64,000 nucleotides of DNA from Xestospongia muta (Eukaryota; Porifera; Demospongiae; Haplosclerida; Petrosiidae), in NCBI GenBank assembly GCA_963693285.1, contig OY848923.1:1093026-1157025 (forward strand). The letters are read 5' to 3'. Below, piece after piece: positions 1-13,100 of the stretch; the first letter of the stretch is position 1; each line of letters begins with the position of its first letter. The position numbers were made by a program, and so were the translations under genes. The notes beneath the pieces were generated by a model. It worked only from the letters and a program-made list of their open reading frames with translations. It was not told where the DNA came from and searched no databases.

Positions 1-1160
1 TTCTCTAGAACTGACTCAACAGCTTCTAGTATACTGCAAAATATTTAACTAATTTGAATGAAAAGAACCACAAACTCACGTAGATGATGTGTTAGACATT
101 TCTTGACTTTCTTGTAATATATCTTTGCTGACATCTAAAATGTTGTCAACCACTTCAAAAAATACTGTGCTCAACTATAAATACAAGATAAGGATTGTTA
201 ATCATTCGATTGCTTACTGTGACATTCTCTGCTACTTCTTCAACTGCAGTCACCAGTACACTTACACTTGTTTCAACTTCAGTAGAACCTAATACAGTAT
301 GGTCACTTGTAAAATTCTCCAATTTGACTACTTTTTCAGTCACAGGGAGCTAAAATAATTGTTTGCCAATTATTATTAAAAATGATTGATAAGTAATTTG
401 ATAACTTACATTTATTAACTGACATATTTCACGAGCTAAATCACTAAAATTACAAGCTGCTACATTTGCTTCAGCCCATTTAGCTCCATTGGTAAAATCT
501 CCTCCACAATATCGAGTGGCTTGAAGTGTTCTTCCACAAGGACAAGTAACTACTGCTAGTTCACCAATATTAGTTTCTGGCCACACAATCGTGATATTAA
601 GATCTTGTCTACCAGAACGTGATGGAATGACAGTTTTAGTAGACTGACAGCCATCTTGAAATTGCAAAGAGCTATCAATCACTTTATCAAGTCTAATGTT
701 ATCTTACCAAATCTATCCACTTCAACTATCGTAATATTGACACCGAGTTGTTCACCAAGTGTATCAATTTGCTGTTGTACTCCAATCCTAAGTTGTTCAG
801 AGGGTTCTTGCTGTGTTATCATAGTAACAACAATAGGAATAGTAAAGAGCTGGGTTGTATAACTAGATTATAAAGATATAATATTATATGTAACATTATG
901 GATAGTAAATATTAACTTTATATTATCTTTGTTAAGAATTTGAATGGAGAAAAAGGAGGTATTGGATACATTAACCAAGCTACTACCAGAGAGATAGTTA
1001 TTGATCTGTAAAAGTTAAAAATGTAATAAAAATGTATACATAGCTACTGAAGTGTACCTCACGAATAAGATCAAATAGTTTTCCTGGTATAGTTTGCCGT
1101 TTAGTTGTATCATAAAAGTCATCTGGTAGTTGTATCACACCTTCATATTGAACAATATCT
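1..1160 (-). other. HRM domain and start of GAIN domain (adhesion GPCR stalk)
   Basis: The exon at about 1070-1160 (YEGVIQLPDDFYD, KLFDLIRE) and the next at about 700-860 (QLFTIPIVV, LGEQLGVNITIVEVDRF) could be a SEA-like fold; this is weak. Exon 412-648 begins DGCQSTKTVIP and contains TIVWPETNIGELAVVTCPC, then RYCGGDF, GAKWAE and ACNFSD: the W-P-x-T-x-x-G, CP, R-x-C and W spacing of a hormone-receptor HRM domain. It continues into helical sequence typical of GAIN subdomain A in exons at about 220-350 (VTEKVVKLENFTS, VTAVEEVAENVT) and about 75-165 (FFEVVDNILDVSKDILQESQ). That last stretch closely resembles the 'VVDNLLxVxxExLxESQ' segment of adhesion GPCRs. The gene continues off the left edge. 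Confidence 0.75.
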
Positions 1161-4100
1161 GTATAATTATATAAATATATCAAATAAGTACTTATTAGCT
1201 ATTACCTGTAATATTTAAAAGAACTCTTGATGACATCACAGACATGCTATTACCATTAATTATATTTCTAGCTTCACAGTGATAAAATCCTCTATTATTT
1301 AAATCCAATTCAGGAAACAGCAGTACGGAGACATCAGTGTTGTCATTGGGAATTAACATGTTATCTTTATACCACAATATTGTAGGAATAGGAGAACCAG
1401 TAGCTTTACATGTAAGGTTAACGGTGGAGTAAATAGTTCCTGAAGTATCTTGAGGAGGTTGTGTAATTTGTGGTGGAACTGTGACCGATACAACTGTATC
1501 AAAGACATACAACTCATTAATAACAAATGATATATAACTTACCATCTTCACAATTGATACCAGAGAATCCATTAAAACATTTACATAAATATCCATTACT
1601 CAAACTATTACATCTACCACGTTCCCCACATGGAATTGTTAAACAGTAGTTTGTTGGTGGTGCTGCAATAATATCACTACATTTAAATCAAAATAAATGT
1701 TAATTACTTACGCTCCACTACTTGCAATGTAAATGGTGTCATCAATACAACTCCATTGTTAGCTTCATTATCAGCTCGACAGGAATAACTACCATTATCA
1801 CTGCCACCTAAATTTGTGATTTCTATTGTACTAGTAAGTTGTAAAATATCAGGAATTATGCTTGAACGGAATCCATTAGATTGTTCTGATGTCATTATTT
1901 TTACTCTATTTGTGTTTAATAAAAGTTGGCCATTTTTCCTCCACACAATATCAGGTCGTGGAACACCATCAGCAGTACAGTTGAACTTTACACTTTGTCC
2001 TCTTTCTTTCATTACAGACCCTCCTGTATTGTTTTGTAAAGCAGCCCTAACTATAAACATTGTATGAGAAGATTAGCTTTAATAATAACTTCAAGATTTA
2101 CCAAACACATCCACTGTGACTGTTGCTTCATCAGTACCAGCTTCATTTTCTACAGACATCTTGTATATACCTCTATTACTCAACTGAACATTGGATATAG
2201 TTAGAGAGAGACGATCAGGAGAAGTAGGACTAATTGACCTAAATGTTTCAGAATTTAATGACTTGACTTGCCACTGTATTTTCAATAAGTTCACAGGTGA
2301 GACAATATCAGTAACAGTAAAAGCAATGGTTATAGATTCATTAAGTAATCCTATAACATTGTTAGAAACTGGTAATACAGAAGGTGGCACTATATGGAAA
2401 TATGAAAGGAATAATGATTTGTACTTAATTACTTTATATACAATTTATAAACAGTTAACTAAGAGATTAAACTCACCAACAACAGTAGATGTTTTTGACT
2501 CTGATCCTGCCATATTAGTCACATTACAAGTGAAGTCACCTTTGTGTGTAGCAGCATTCACATTACTTACACTCAAAACTGATACACTGTGAGTGTCATT
2601 ACTAGAACTGGTAATAGTAAGTACACTACTGTCTGAAAGAAGTACTCCTCTATGATACCATACATGTTGATTGTTAGGACCTCCTTCTGCTCTACATTCA
2701 AGACTAAATGTACCTCCTTGTTTAGTAAGTGTTTGATTGATTAACTGGACAGAACCCTCAGGCGATACTAAAGAATAGAATTTTGTTAACATTAAAATAA
2801 TATTACATATATTCAACTCACCATATAAAGTTGCATTATTGGAGGATATTGTAATTGAGTTGCTAGTTGCTGTACACTGATAAATACCAGCATCACCAAA
2901 GACAATTGGATTAAATGGAAGAAGATAATCATCTGGTCCTACATATAAAGTCCTTCCATCTTGTTCATGTTTTCGCCACAGGTATTGTGGAACTGGGAAT
3001 GATTCTGCTTCACATGTCAAATTATTAATCATACCATTAACAGATAAAGTTTGCACAGGATGGATTAAAAATCTTGGACTGACAAAAACGTATGTAGTAT
3101 CACTACCATTACCAGCAATGTTTTGTGCAATACACTCATATAGACCACCATGATCTGGTGCTGTAATACGATTTATCATCAATATAGAAGAGAATTCTGT
3201 AGAAATGACTGTGTAGCTATTGGTACCAGATGTGATAGCGGACCCATTTAATAACCATGTAAATGTGTTGTTAGGTCCTCTTTGACAAGTACATGTAAGA
3301 TTGACTTCTTCTTCATAGTTAAAAGTCATATTTTGTGAATGGATCATTACTGAGCCTTCAGGAGAAATAGTCACTAGAGCTGATGAACTAGTGGCATTAT
3401 ATTCCACACCATTTATCACATTAGATGCTACACAATGATACATGCCAAAATCATTAAAGCTAACAGAATTGATCATGAAGACAGTACTGTTTTCACCAAC
3501 TATTGCTTCAAACATCTCTGTCACTCTGTTCATCTTTTCCCATTGAATTGATGGAGATGGGAAAGCTTCAACTTCACATGTCAACCTCAATATTTGCATT
3601 TGTTCTAACTCCACATTCTGAGGGTGTACAACAAATTCAGGAACAACAAACAGTATTGAAGAATCAATGCCATATCCAGCATCATTTAGTACTATACAGT
3701 AGTAGCTACCACCATTAGTAGGAGCTGTAATGTCAGTAAGAACAAGAACTGGTGTCTGTGCTATAGCTGCTCCTAATACAACTATCAAGTAAAAATAAAT
3801 ACATTAATATGATGTATTGTATTAATTATACTCACGATTTTTATCAATGCTTTCATTGAATGATCCTCCATCACAATCTGAACATACTATCCCACTAACA
3901 TTTCTTAACCACACATATATGTTATTAGGACCTGCATCAGTTGTACAAGTAAAGTTGACATTGTCACCTCTACTGTGGGTTGAATTCATAGATGATGCAG
4001 ATACTATTCCCTCAGGAGAAACTGTGGAAGTTAGAAAGAAGTAAGTTTAACTTAATCAATTCTTAATACAACTGACTTACCAATGACAGTAGATGTTTTT

Positions 4101-7100
4101 GACGCTGATCCTGCCATATTAGTCACATTACAAGTGTAGTCACCTTTGTGTGTAGCAGCATCCACATTACTTACACGCAAAATAGACACACTATGAGTGT
4201 CATTATTAGAACTGGTGATAGTAAGTACACTAGTGTCTGTAAGAAGTACTCCTCTGTGATACCATACATGTTGATTGTTAGGACCTCCTTCTGCTCTACA
4301 TTCAAGACTAAATGTACCTCCTTGTTTAGTAAGTGTTTGATTGATTAACTGGACAGAATCCTCAGGAGATACTAAAGAATAGAATTTTGTTAACATTAAA
4401 ATAATATTACATATATTCAACTCACCATATAAAGTTGCATTATTGGAGGATATTGTAATTGAATTGCTAGTTGCTGTACACTGATAAATACCTGCATCAC
4501 CAAAGACAATTGGATTAAATGGAAGAAGATAGTCATCTGCTCCAACATTTAAAGTCCTTCCATTTTTCTCATGTTTATGCCACATGTATTGTGAAACTGG
4601 GAATGATTCTGCTTTGCATGTCAAGTTATTAATCATACCACTAATAGCTAAAGTTTGTACAGGATGAATTAAAAATCTTGGACTGACAAAAATATATGTA
4701 GTATCACTACCATTACCAGCAATATTTCGTGCAATACATTGATATAGACCACCATGATCTGGTGCTGTAATATGCTTTATCATCAATATAGAAGAGAATT
4801 CTGTAGAAATGACTGTGTAGCTCTTGATACCAGATGTGGTAACAGACCCATTTAATAACCAAGTAAATGTGTTGTTAGGTCCTCCTTTACAAGTACATGT
4901 AACATTGACTTCGTCTTCATAGTTAAAAGTCATATTTTGTGATTGGATCATTACTGAGCCTTCAGGAGAAATAGTCACTAGAGCTGCTGAACTAGTGGCA
5001 TTATATTCCACACCATTTATCACATTAGATGCTACACAACGATACATGCCAAAATCACTAAAGCTAACAGAATTGATCATGAAGACAGTACTGTTTTCAC
5101 CAACTATTGCTTCAAACATCTCTGTCACTCTGTTCATCTTTTCCCATTGAATTGATGGAGATGGGAAAGCTTCAGCTTCACATGTCAACCTCAATATTTG
5201 CATTTGTTCTAACTCCACATTCTGAGGGTGTACAACAAATTCAGGAACAACAAACAGTATTGAAGAATCAATGCCATATCCAGCATCATTTAGTACTACA
5301 CAGTAGTAGCTACCACCATTAGTAGTAGCTGTGATGTCAGTAAGAACAAGAACTTGTGTCTGTGCTATAGCTGCTCCTAATACAACTATGAAGTAAAAAT
5401 AAATACATTAATATGATGTATTGTATTAATTGTACTCACGATTTTTATCAATGCTTTCACTGAATGATCCTCCATCACAATCTGAACATACTATCCCGCT
5501 AACATTTCTTAACCACACATATATGTTGTTAGGACCGGCATCAGTTGTACAAGTAAAGTTGACAATGTCACCTCTACTGTGGGTTGAATTCATAGATGAT
5601 GCAGATACTATTCCCTCAGGAGAAACTGTGGAAGTTAGAAAGAAGTAAGTTTTACTTAATCAATTTATAATACAACTGACTTACCAATGACAGTAGATGT
5701 TTTTGACGCTGATCCTGCCATATTAGTCACATTACAAGTGTAGTCACCTTTGTGTGTAGCACCATTCACATTACTTAAACTCAAAATAGATACACTGTGA
5801 GTATCATTACTAAAACTGGTGATAGTCAGTACACTATTGTCCGCAAGGAGTACTCTTCTGTGGTACCATAAATGTTGATTGTTAGGACCTCCTTCTGCTC
5901 TACATTCAAGACTAAATGTACCTCCTTGTTTAGTAAGTGTTTGATTGATTAACTGGACAGAACCCTCAGGTGATACTAAAGAATAGAATTTTGTTAACAT
6001 TAAAATAATATTACATATATTCAACTCACCATATAAAGTTGCATTATTGGAGTATATTGTAATTGAGTTGCTAGTTGCTGTACACTGATAAATACCTCCA
6101 TCACCAAAGATGATTGGATTAAATGGAAGAAGATAGTCATCTGCTCCAACATTTAAAGTCCTTCCATTTTCCTCATGTTTATACCACATGTATTGTGGAA
6201 CTGGGAATGATTCTGCTTTGCATGTCAAGTTATTAATCATACCATTAATAGCTAAAGTTTGAACAGGATGAATTAAAAATCTTGGACTGACAAAAATGTA
6301 TGTAGTATCACTACCATTACCAGCAATGTTTTGTGCAATACATTGATAAAGACCACCATGATCTGGTGCTGTAATACGATTTATCATCAATATAGAGGAG
6401 AATTGTGTAGAACTGACTGTGTAGCTATTGGTACCAGATGTGATAATGGACCCATTTAATAACCAACTAAACATGTTGTTAGGTCCGCCATCACAAGTAC
6501 ATGTAATATTGACTTCATCTTCATAATTAAAAGTCATATTTTGTGATTGGATCATTACTGAGCCTTCAGGAGAAATAGTCACTAGAGCTGATGAACTAGT
6601 GGCATTATATTCCACACCATTTATCATATTAGATGCTACACAACGATACATGCCAAAATCACTAAAGGTAACTGAATTGATCATGAAGACAGTACTGTTT
6701 TCACCAACTATTGCTTCAAACATCTCTGTCACTCTGTTCATCTTTTCCCATTGAATTGATGGAGATGGGAAAGCTTCAACTTCACATGTCAATCTCAATA
6801 TTTGCATTTGTTCTAACTCCACATTCTGAGGGTGTACAACAAATTCAGGAACAACAAACAGTATTGAAGAATCAATTCCATATCCAACATCATTTAATAC
6901 TATACAGTAGTAGCTACCACCATTAGTAGGAGCTGTAATGTCAGTAAGAACAAGAACTGGTGTCTGTGCTATAGCTGCTCCTAATACAACTATGAAGTAA
7001 AAATAAATACATTAATATGATGTATTGCATTAATTATACTCACGATTTTTATCAATGCTTTCATTGAATGATCCTCCATCACAATCTGAACATACTATCC

Positions 7101-10100
7101 CACTAATATTTCTTAACCACACATATTTGTTGTTAGGACCTGCATCAGTTGTACAAGTAAAGTTGACATTGTCACCTCTACTGTGGGTTGTATTCATAGG
7201 TGATGTAGATACTATTCCCTCAGGAGAAACTGTGGAAATTAGAAAGAAGTAAGCTTACCTTGATCAATTCTTAATACAACTGACTTACCAACGACAGTAG
7301 ATGTTTGTGACGCTGATCCTGCCATATTAGTCACATTGCAAGTGTAGTCACCTCTGTGTATAGTAGCATTCACATTATTTACACTCAAAACTGATACACT
7401 GTGAGTGTCATTACTAGAACTGGTGATAGTAAGTACACTAGTGTCTGTAAGAAGTACTCCTCTGTGATACCATACATGTTGATTGTTAGGACCTCCTTCT
7501 GCTCTACATTCAAGACTAAATGTACCTCCTTGTTTAGTAAGTGTTTGATTGATTAACTGGACAGAATCCTCAGGAGATACTAAAGAATAGAATTTTGTTA
7601 ACATTAAAATAATATTACATATATTCAAATCACCATATAAAGTTGCATTATTGGAGTATATTGTAATTGAGTTGCTAGTTGCTGTACACTGATAAATACC
7701 AGCATCATCAAAATCAATTGGATTAAATGGAAGAAGAGAATCATCTGATCCTACATCTAAAGTCCTTCCATCTTGTTCATGTTTATACCATAGGTATTGT
7801 GGAACTGGAAATGATTCAACTACACATGTCAAGTTATTAATCATACCACTAGTAGCTAAAGTTGTCTCCATGGGATAAGTCATAAATCTTGGACTTATAA
7901 AAACATATGTAGTATCACTACCATTACCAGCAATGTTTTCTTTGATACACTGATATAGACCACCATGATTTGGTGCTCTTATACCACTTATTGTCAAAAT
8001 AGAGGAAAATTCTGTAGAACTGATTGTGTAGCTATTGGTACCAGATGTGATAATGGACCCATTTAACAACCAACTAAACATGTTGTTAGGCCCGCCATCA
8101 CAAGTACATGTAATATTGACTTCATCTTCATAGTTAAAAGTCATATTTTTTGGTCGGATTATTACTGAGCCTTTAGGAGAAATAGTCACTAGAGCTGCTG
8201 AGCTAGTGGCATTATATTCCACACCATTTATCACATTAGATACTACACAACGATACATCCCAAAATCACTAAAGGTAACTGAATTGATCATGAAGACAGT
8301 ACTGTTTTCACCAACTATTGCTTCAAACATCTCTGTCACTCTGTTCATCTTTTCCCATTGAATTGATGGAGATGGAAAAGCTTCAGCTTCACATGTCAAC
8401 CTCAATATTTGCATTTGTTTTAACTCCACATTCTGAGGGTGTACAACAAATTCAGGAACAACAAACAGTATTGAAGAATCAATTCCATATCCAGCATCAT
8501 TTAGTACTATACAGTAGTAGCTACCACCATTAGTAGGAGCTGTAATGTTAGTAAGAACAAGAACTGGTGTCTGTGCTATAGCTGCTCCTAATACAACTAT
8601 GAAGTGAAAATAAATACATTAACATGATGTAATGCATTAATTATACTCACATTTTCTATCAATGCTTTCATTGAATGATCCTCCATCACAATCTGAACAT
8701 ACTATCCCACTAATATTTCTTAACCACACATATATGTTGTTAGGACCTGCATCAGTTGTACAAGTAAAGTTGACATTGTCACCTCTACTGTGGGTTGAAT
8801 TCAGAGGTGATGTAGATACTATTCCCTCAAGAGAAACTGTGGAAATTAGAAAGAAGTAAGTTTAACTTAATCAATTCTTAATACAACTGACTTACCAACG
8901 ACAGTAGATGTTTGTGACTCTGATCCTGCCATATTAGTCACATTGCAAGTGTAGTCACCTCTGTGTGTAGTAGCATTCACATTATTTACACTCAAAACTG
9001 ATACACTGTGAGTGTCATTACTAGAACTGGTGATAGTAAGTACACTAGTGTCTGTAAGAAGTACTCCTCTGTGATACCATAAATGTTGATTGTTAGGACC
9101 TCCTTCTGCTCTACATTCAAGACTAAATGTACCTCCTTGTTTAGTAAGTGTTTGATTGATTAACTGGACAGAATCCTCAGGCGATACTAAAGAATAGAAT
9201 TTTGTTAACATTAAAATAATATTACATATATTCAACTCACCATATAAAGTTGCATTATTGGAGGATATTGTAATTGAGTTGCTAGTTGCTGTACACTGAT
9301 AAATACCTCCATCACCAAAGATGATTGGATTAAATGGAAGAAGATAGTCATCTGCTCCAACATTTAAAGTCCTTCCACTTTCCTCATGTTTATACCACAT
9401 GTATTGTGAAACTGGGAATGATTCTGCTTTGCATGTCAAGTTATTAATCATACCACTAATAGCTAAAGTTTGTACAGGATGAATTAAAAATCTTGGACTG
9501 ACAAAAATATATGTAGTATCACTACCATTACCAGCAATGTTTCGTGCAATACATTGATATAGACCACCATGATCTGGTGCTGTAATATGCTTTATCATCA
9601 ATATAGAAGAGAATTCTGTAGAAATGACTGTGTAGCTCTTGATACCAGATGTGATAACAGACCCATTTAATAACCAAGTAAATGTGTTGTTAGGTCCTCC
9701 TTGACAAGTGCATGTAACATTGACTTTGTCTTCATAGTTAAAAGTCATATTTTGTGATTGGATCATTACTGAGCCTTCAGGAGAAATAGTCACTAGAGCT
9801 GATGAGCTAATGGCATTATATTCCACACCATTTATCACATTAGATGCTACACAACGATACATGCCAAAATCATTAAAGCTAACAGAATTGATCATGAAGA
9901 CAGTACTGTTTTCACCAACTATTGCTTCAAACATCTCTGTCACTCTGTTCATCTTTTCCCATTGAATTGATGGAGATGGGAAAGCTTCAACTTCACATGT
10001 CAACCTCAATATTTCCATTTGTTCTAACTCCACATTCTGAGGGTGTACAACAAATTCAGGAACAACAAACAGTATTGAAGAATCAATGCCATATCCAGCA

Positions 10101-13100
10101 TCATTTAATACTACACAGTAGTATATACCACCATTAGTAGGAGCTGTGATGTTAGTAAGAACAAGAACTGGTGTCTGTGCTAAAGCTGCTCCTAATACAA
10201 CTATGAAGTAAAAATAAATACATTAATATGATGTATTGTATAAATTATACTCACAATTTCTATCAATGCTTTCATTGAGTGATCCTCCATCACAATCTGA
10301 ACATACTATTCCACTAACATTTCTTAACCACACACATATGTTGTTAGGACCTGCATCAGTTGTACAAGTAAAGTTGACATTGTCACCTCTACTGTGGGTT
10401 GAATTCATAGATGATGCAGATACTATTCCCTCAGGAGAAACTGTGGAAGTTAGAAAGAAGTAAGTTTAACTTAATCAATTCTTAATAAAACTGACTTACC
10501 AATGACAGTAGATGTTTTTGATGCTGATCCTGCCATATTAGTCACATTACAAGTGTAGTCACCTTTGTGTGTAGCACCATTCACATTACTTAAACTCAAA
10601 ATAGATACACTGTGAGTATCATTACTAAAACTGGTGATAGTCAGTACATTAGTGTCTGTAACAAGTACTCCTCTGTGATACCATACATGTTGATTGTTAG
10701 GACCTCCTTCTGCTCTACATTCAAGACTAAATGTACCTCCTTGTTTAGTAAGTGTTTGATTGATTAACTGGACAGAACCCTCAGGCGATACTAAAGAATA
10801 GAATTTTGTTAACATTAAAATAATATTACATATATTCAACTCACCATATAAAGTTGCATTATTGGAGGATATTGTAATTGAGTTGCTAGTTGCTGTACAC
10901 TGATAAATACCTCCATCACCAAAGATAATTGGATTAAATGGAAGAAGATAGTCATCTGCTCCAACATTTAAAGTCCTTCCATTTTCCTCATGTTTATACC
11001 ACATGTATTGCGAAACTGGGAATGATTCTGCTTTGCATGTCAAGTTATTAATCATACCACTAATAGCTAAAGTTTGTACAGGATGAATTAAAAATCTTGG
11101 ACTGACAAAAATATATGTAGTATCACTACCATTACCAGCAATGTTTTGTGCTATACATTGATATAGACCACCATGATTTGGTGCTCTTATACCACGTATT
11201 GTCAATATAGAGGAAAATTCTGTAGAACTGATTGTGTAGCTATTGGTACCAGATGTGATAATGGACCCATTTAACAACCAACTAAACATGTTGTTAGGCC
11301 CGCCATCACAAGTACATGTAATATTGACTTCATCTTCATAGTTAAAAGTCATATTTTTTGGTCGGATTATTACTGAGCCTTCAGGAGAAATAGTCACTAG
11401 AGCTGCTGAACTAGTGGCATTATATTCCACACCATTTATCACATTAGATGCTACACAACGATACATGCCAAAATCATTAAAGATAACAGAATTGATCATG
11501 AAGACAGTATTGTTTTCACCAACTATTGCTTCAAACATCTTTGTCACTCTGTTCATCTTTTCCCATTGAATTGATGGAGATGGGAAAGCTTCAACTTCAC
11601 ATGTCAACCTCAATATTTGCATTTGTTCTAACTCCACATTCTGAGGGTGTACAACAAATTCAGGAACAACAAACAGTATTGAAGAATCAATGCCATATCC
11701 AGCATCATTTAGTACTACACAGTAGTATATACCACCATTAGTAGGAGCTGTGATGTTAGCAAGAACAAGATCTGGTGTTTGTGCTATTGCTGCTCCTAAT
11801 ACAACTATGAAGTGAAAATAAATACATTAACATGATGTATTGCATTAATTATACTCACAATTTCTATCAATGCTTTCATTGAATGATCCTCCATCACAAT
11901 CTGAACATACTATTCCACTAACATTTCTTAACCACACATATATGTTGTTAGGACCTGCATCAGTTGTACAAGTAAAGTTGACATTGTCACCTCTACTGTG
12001 GGTTGACTTCAGAGGTGATGTAGATACTATTCCCTCAGGAGAAACTGTGGAAATTAGAAAGAAGTAAGTTTAACTTAATCAATTCTTAATACAACTGACT
12101 TACCAACGACAGTAGATGTTTTTGACGCTGATCCTGCCATATTAGTCACATTACAAGTGAAGTCACCTTTGTGTGTAGCAGCATTCACATTACTTAAACT
12201 CAAAACTGATACACTGTGAGTATCATTACTAAAACTGGTGATAGTCAGTACATTAGTGTCTGTAACAAGTACTCCTCTGTGATACCATACATGTTGATTG
12301 TTAGGACCTCCTTCTGCTCTACATTCAAGACTAAATGTACCTCCTTGTTTAGTAAGTGTTTGATTGATTAACTGGACAGAACCCTCAGGCGATACTAAAG
12401 AATAGAATTTTGTTAACATTAAAATAATATTACATATATTCAACTCACCATATAAAGTTGCATTATTGGAGGATATTGTAATTGAGTTGCTAGTTGCTGT
12501 ACACTGATAAATACCTCCATCACCAAAGATAATTGGATTAAATGGAAGAAGATAGTCATCTGCTCCAACATTTAAAGTCCTTCCATTTTCCTCATGTTTA
12601 TACCACATGTATTGCGAAACTGGGAATGATTCTGCTTTGCATGTCAAGTTATTAATCATACCACTAATAGCTAAAGTTTGCACAGGATGAATTAAAAATC
12701 TTGGACTGACAAAAATATATGTAGTATCACTACCATTACCAGCAATGTTTTGTGCTATACATTGATATAGACCACCATGATTTGGTGCTCTTATACCACG
12801 TATTGTCAATATAGAGGAAAATTCTGTAGAACTGATTGTGTAGCTATTGGTACCAGATGTGATAATGGACCCATTTAACAACCAACTAAACATGTTGTTA
12901 GGCCCGCCATCACAAGTACATGTAATATTGACTTCATCTTCATAGTTAAAAGTCATATTTTTTGGTCGGATTATTACTGAGCCTTCAGGAGAAATAGTCA
13001 CTAGAGCTGCTGAACTAGTGGCATTATATTCCACACCATTTATCACATTAGATGCTACACAACGATACATGCCAAAATCATTAAAGATAACAGAATTGAT

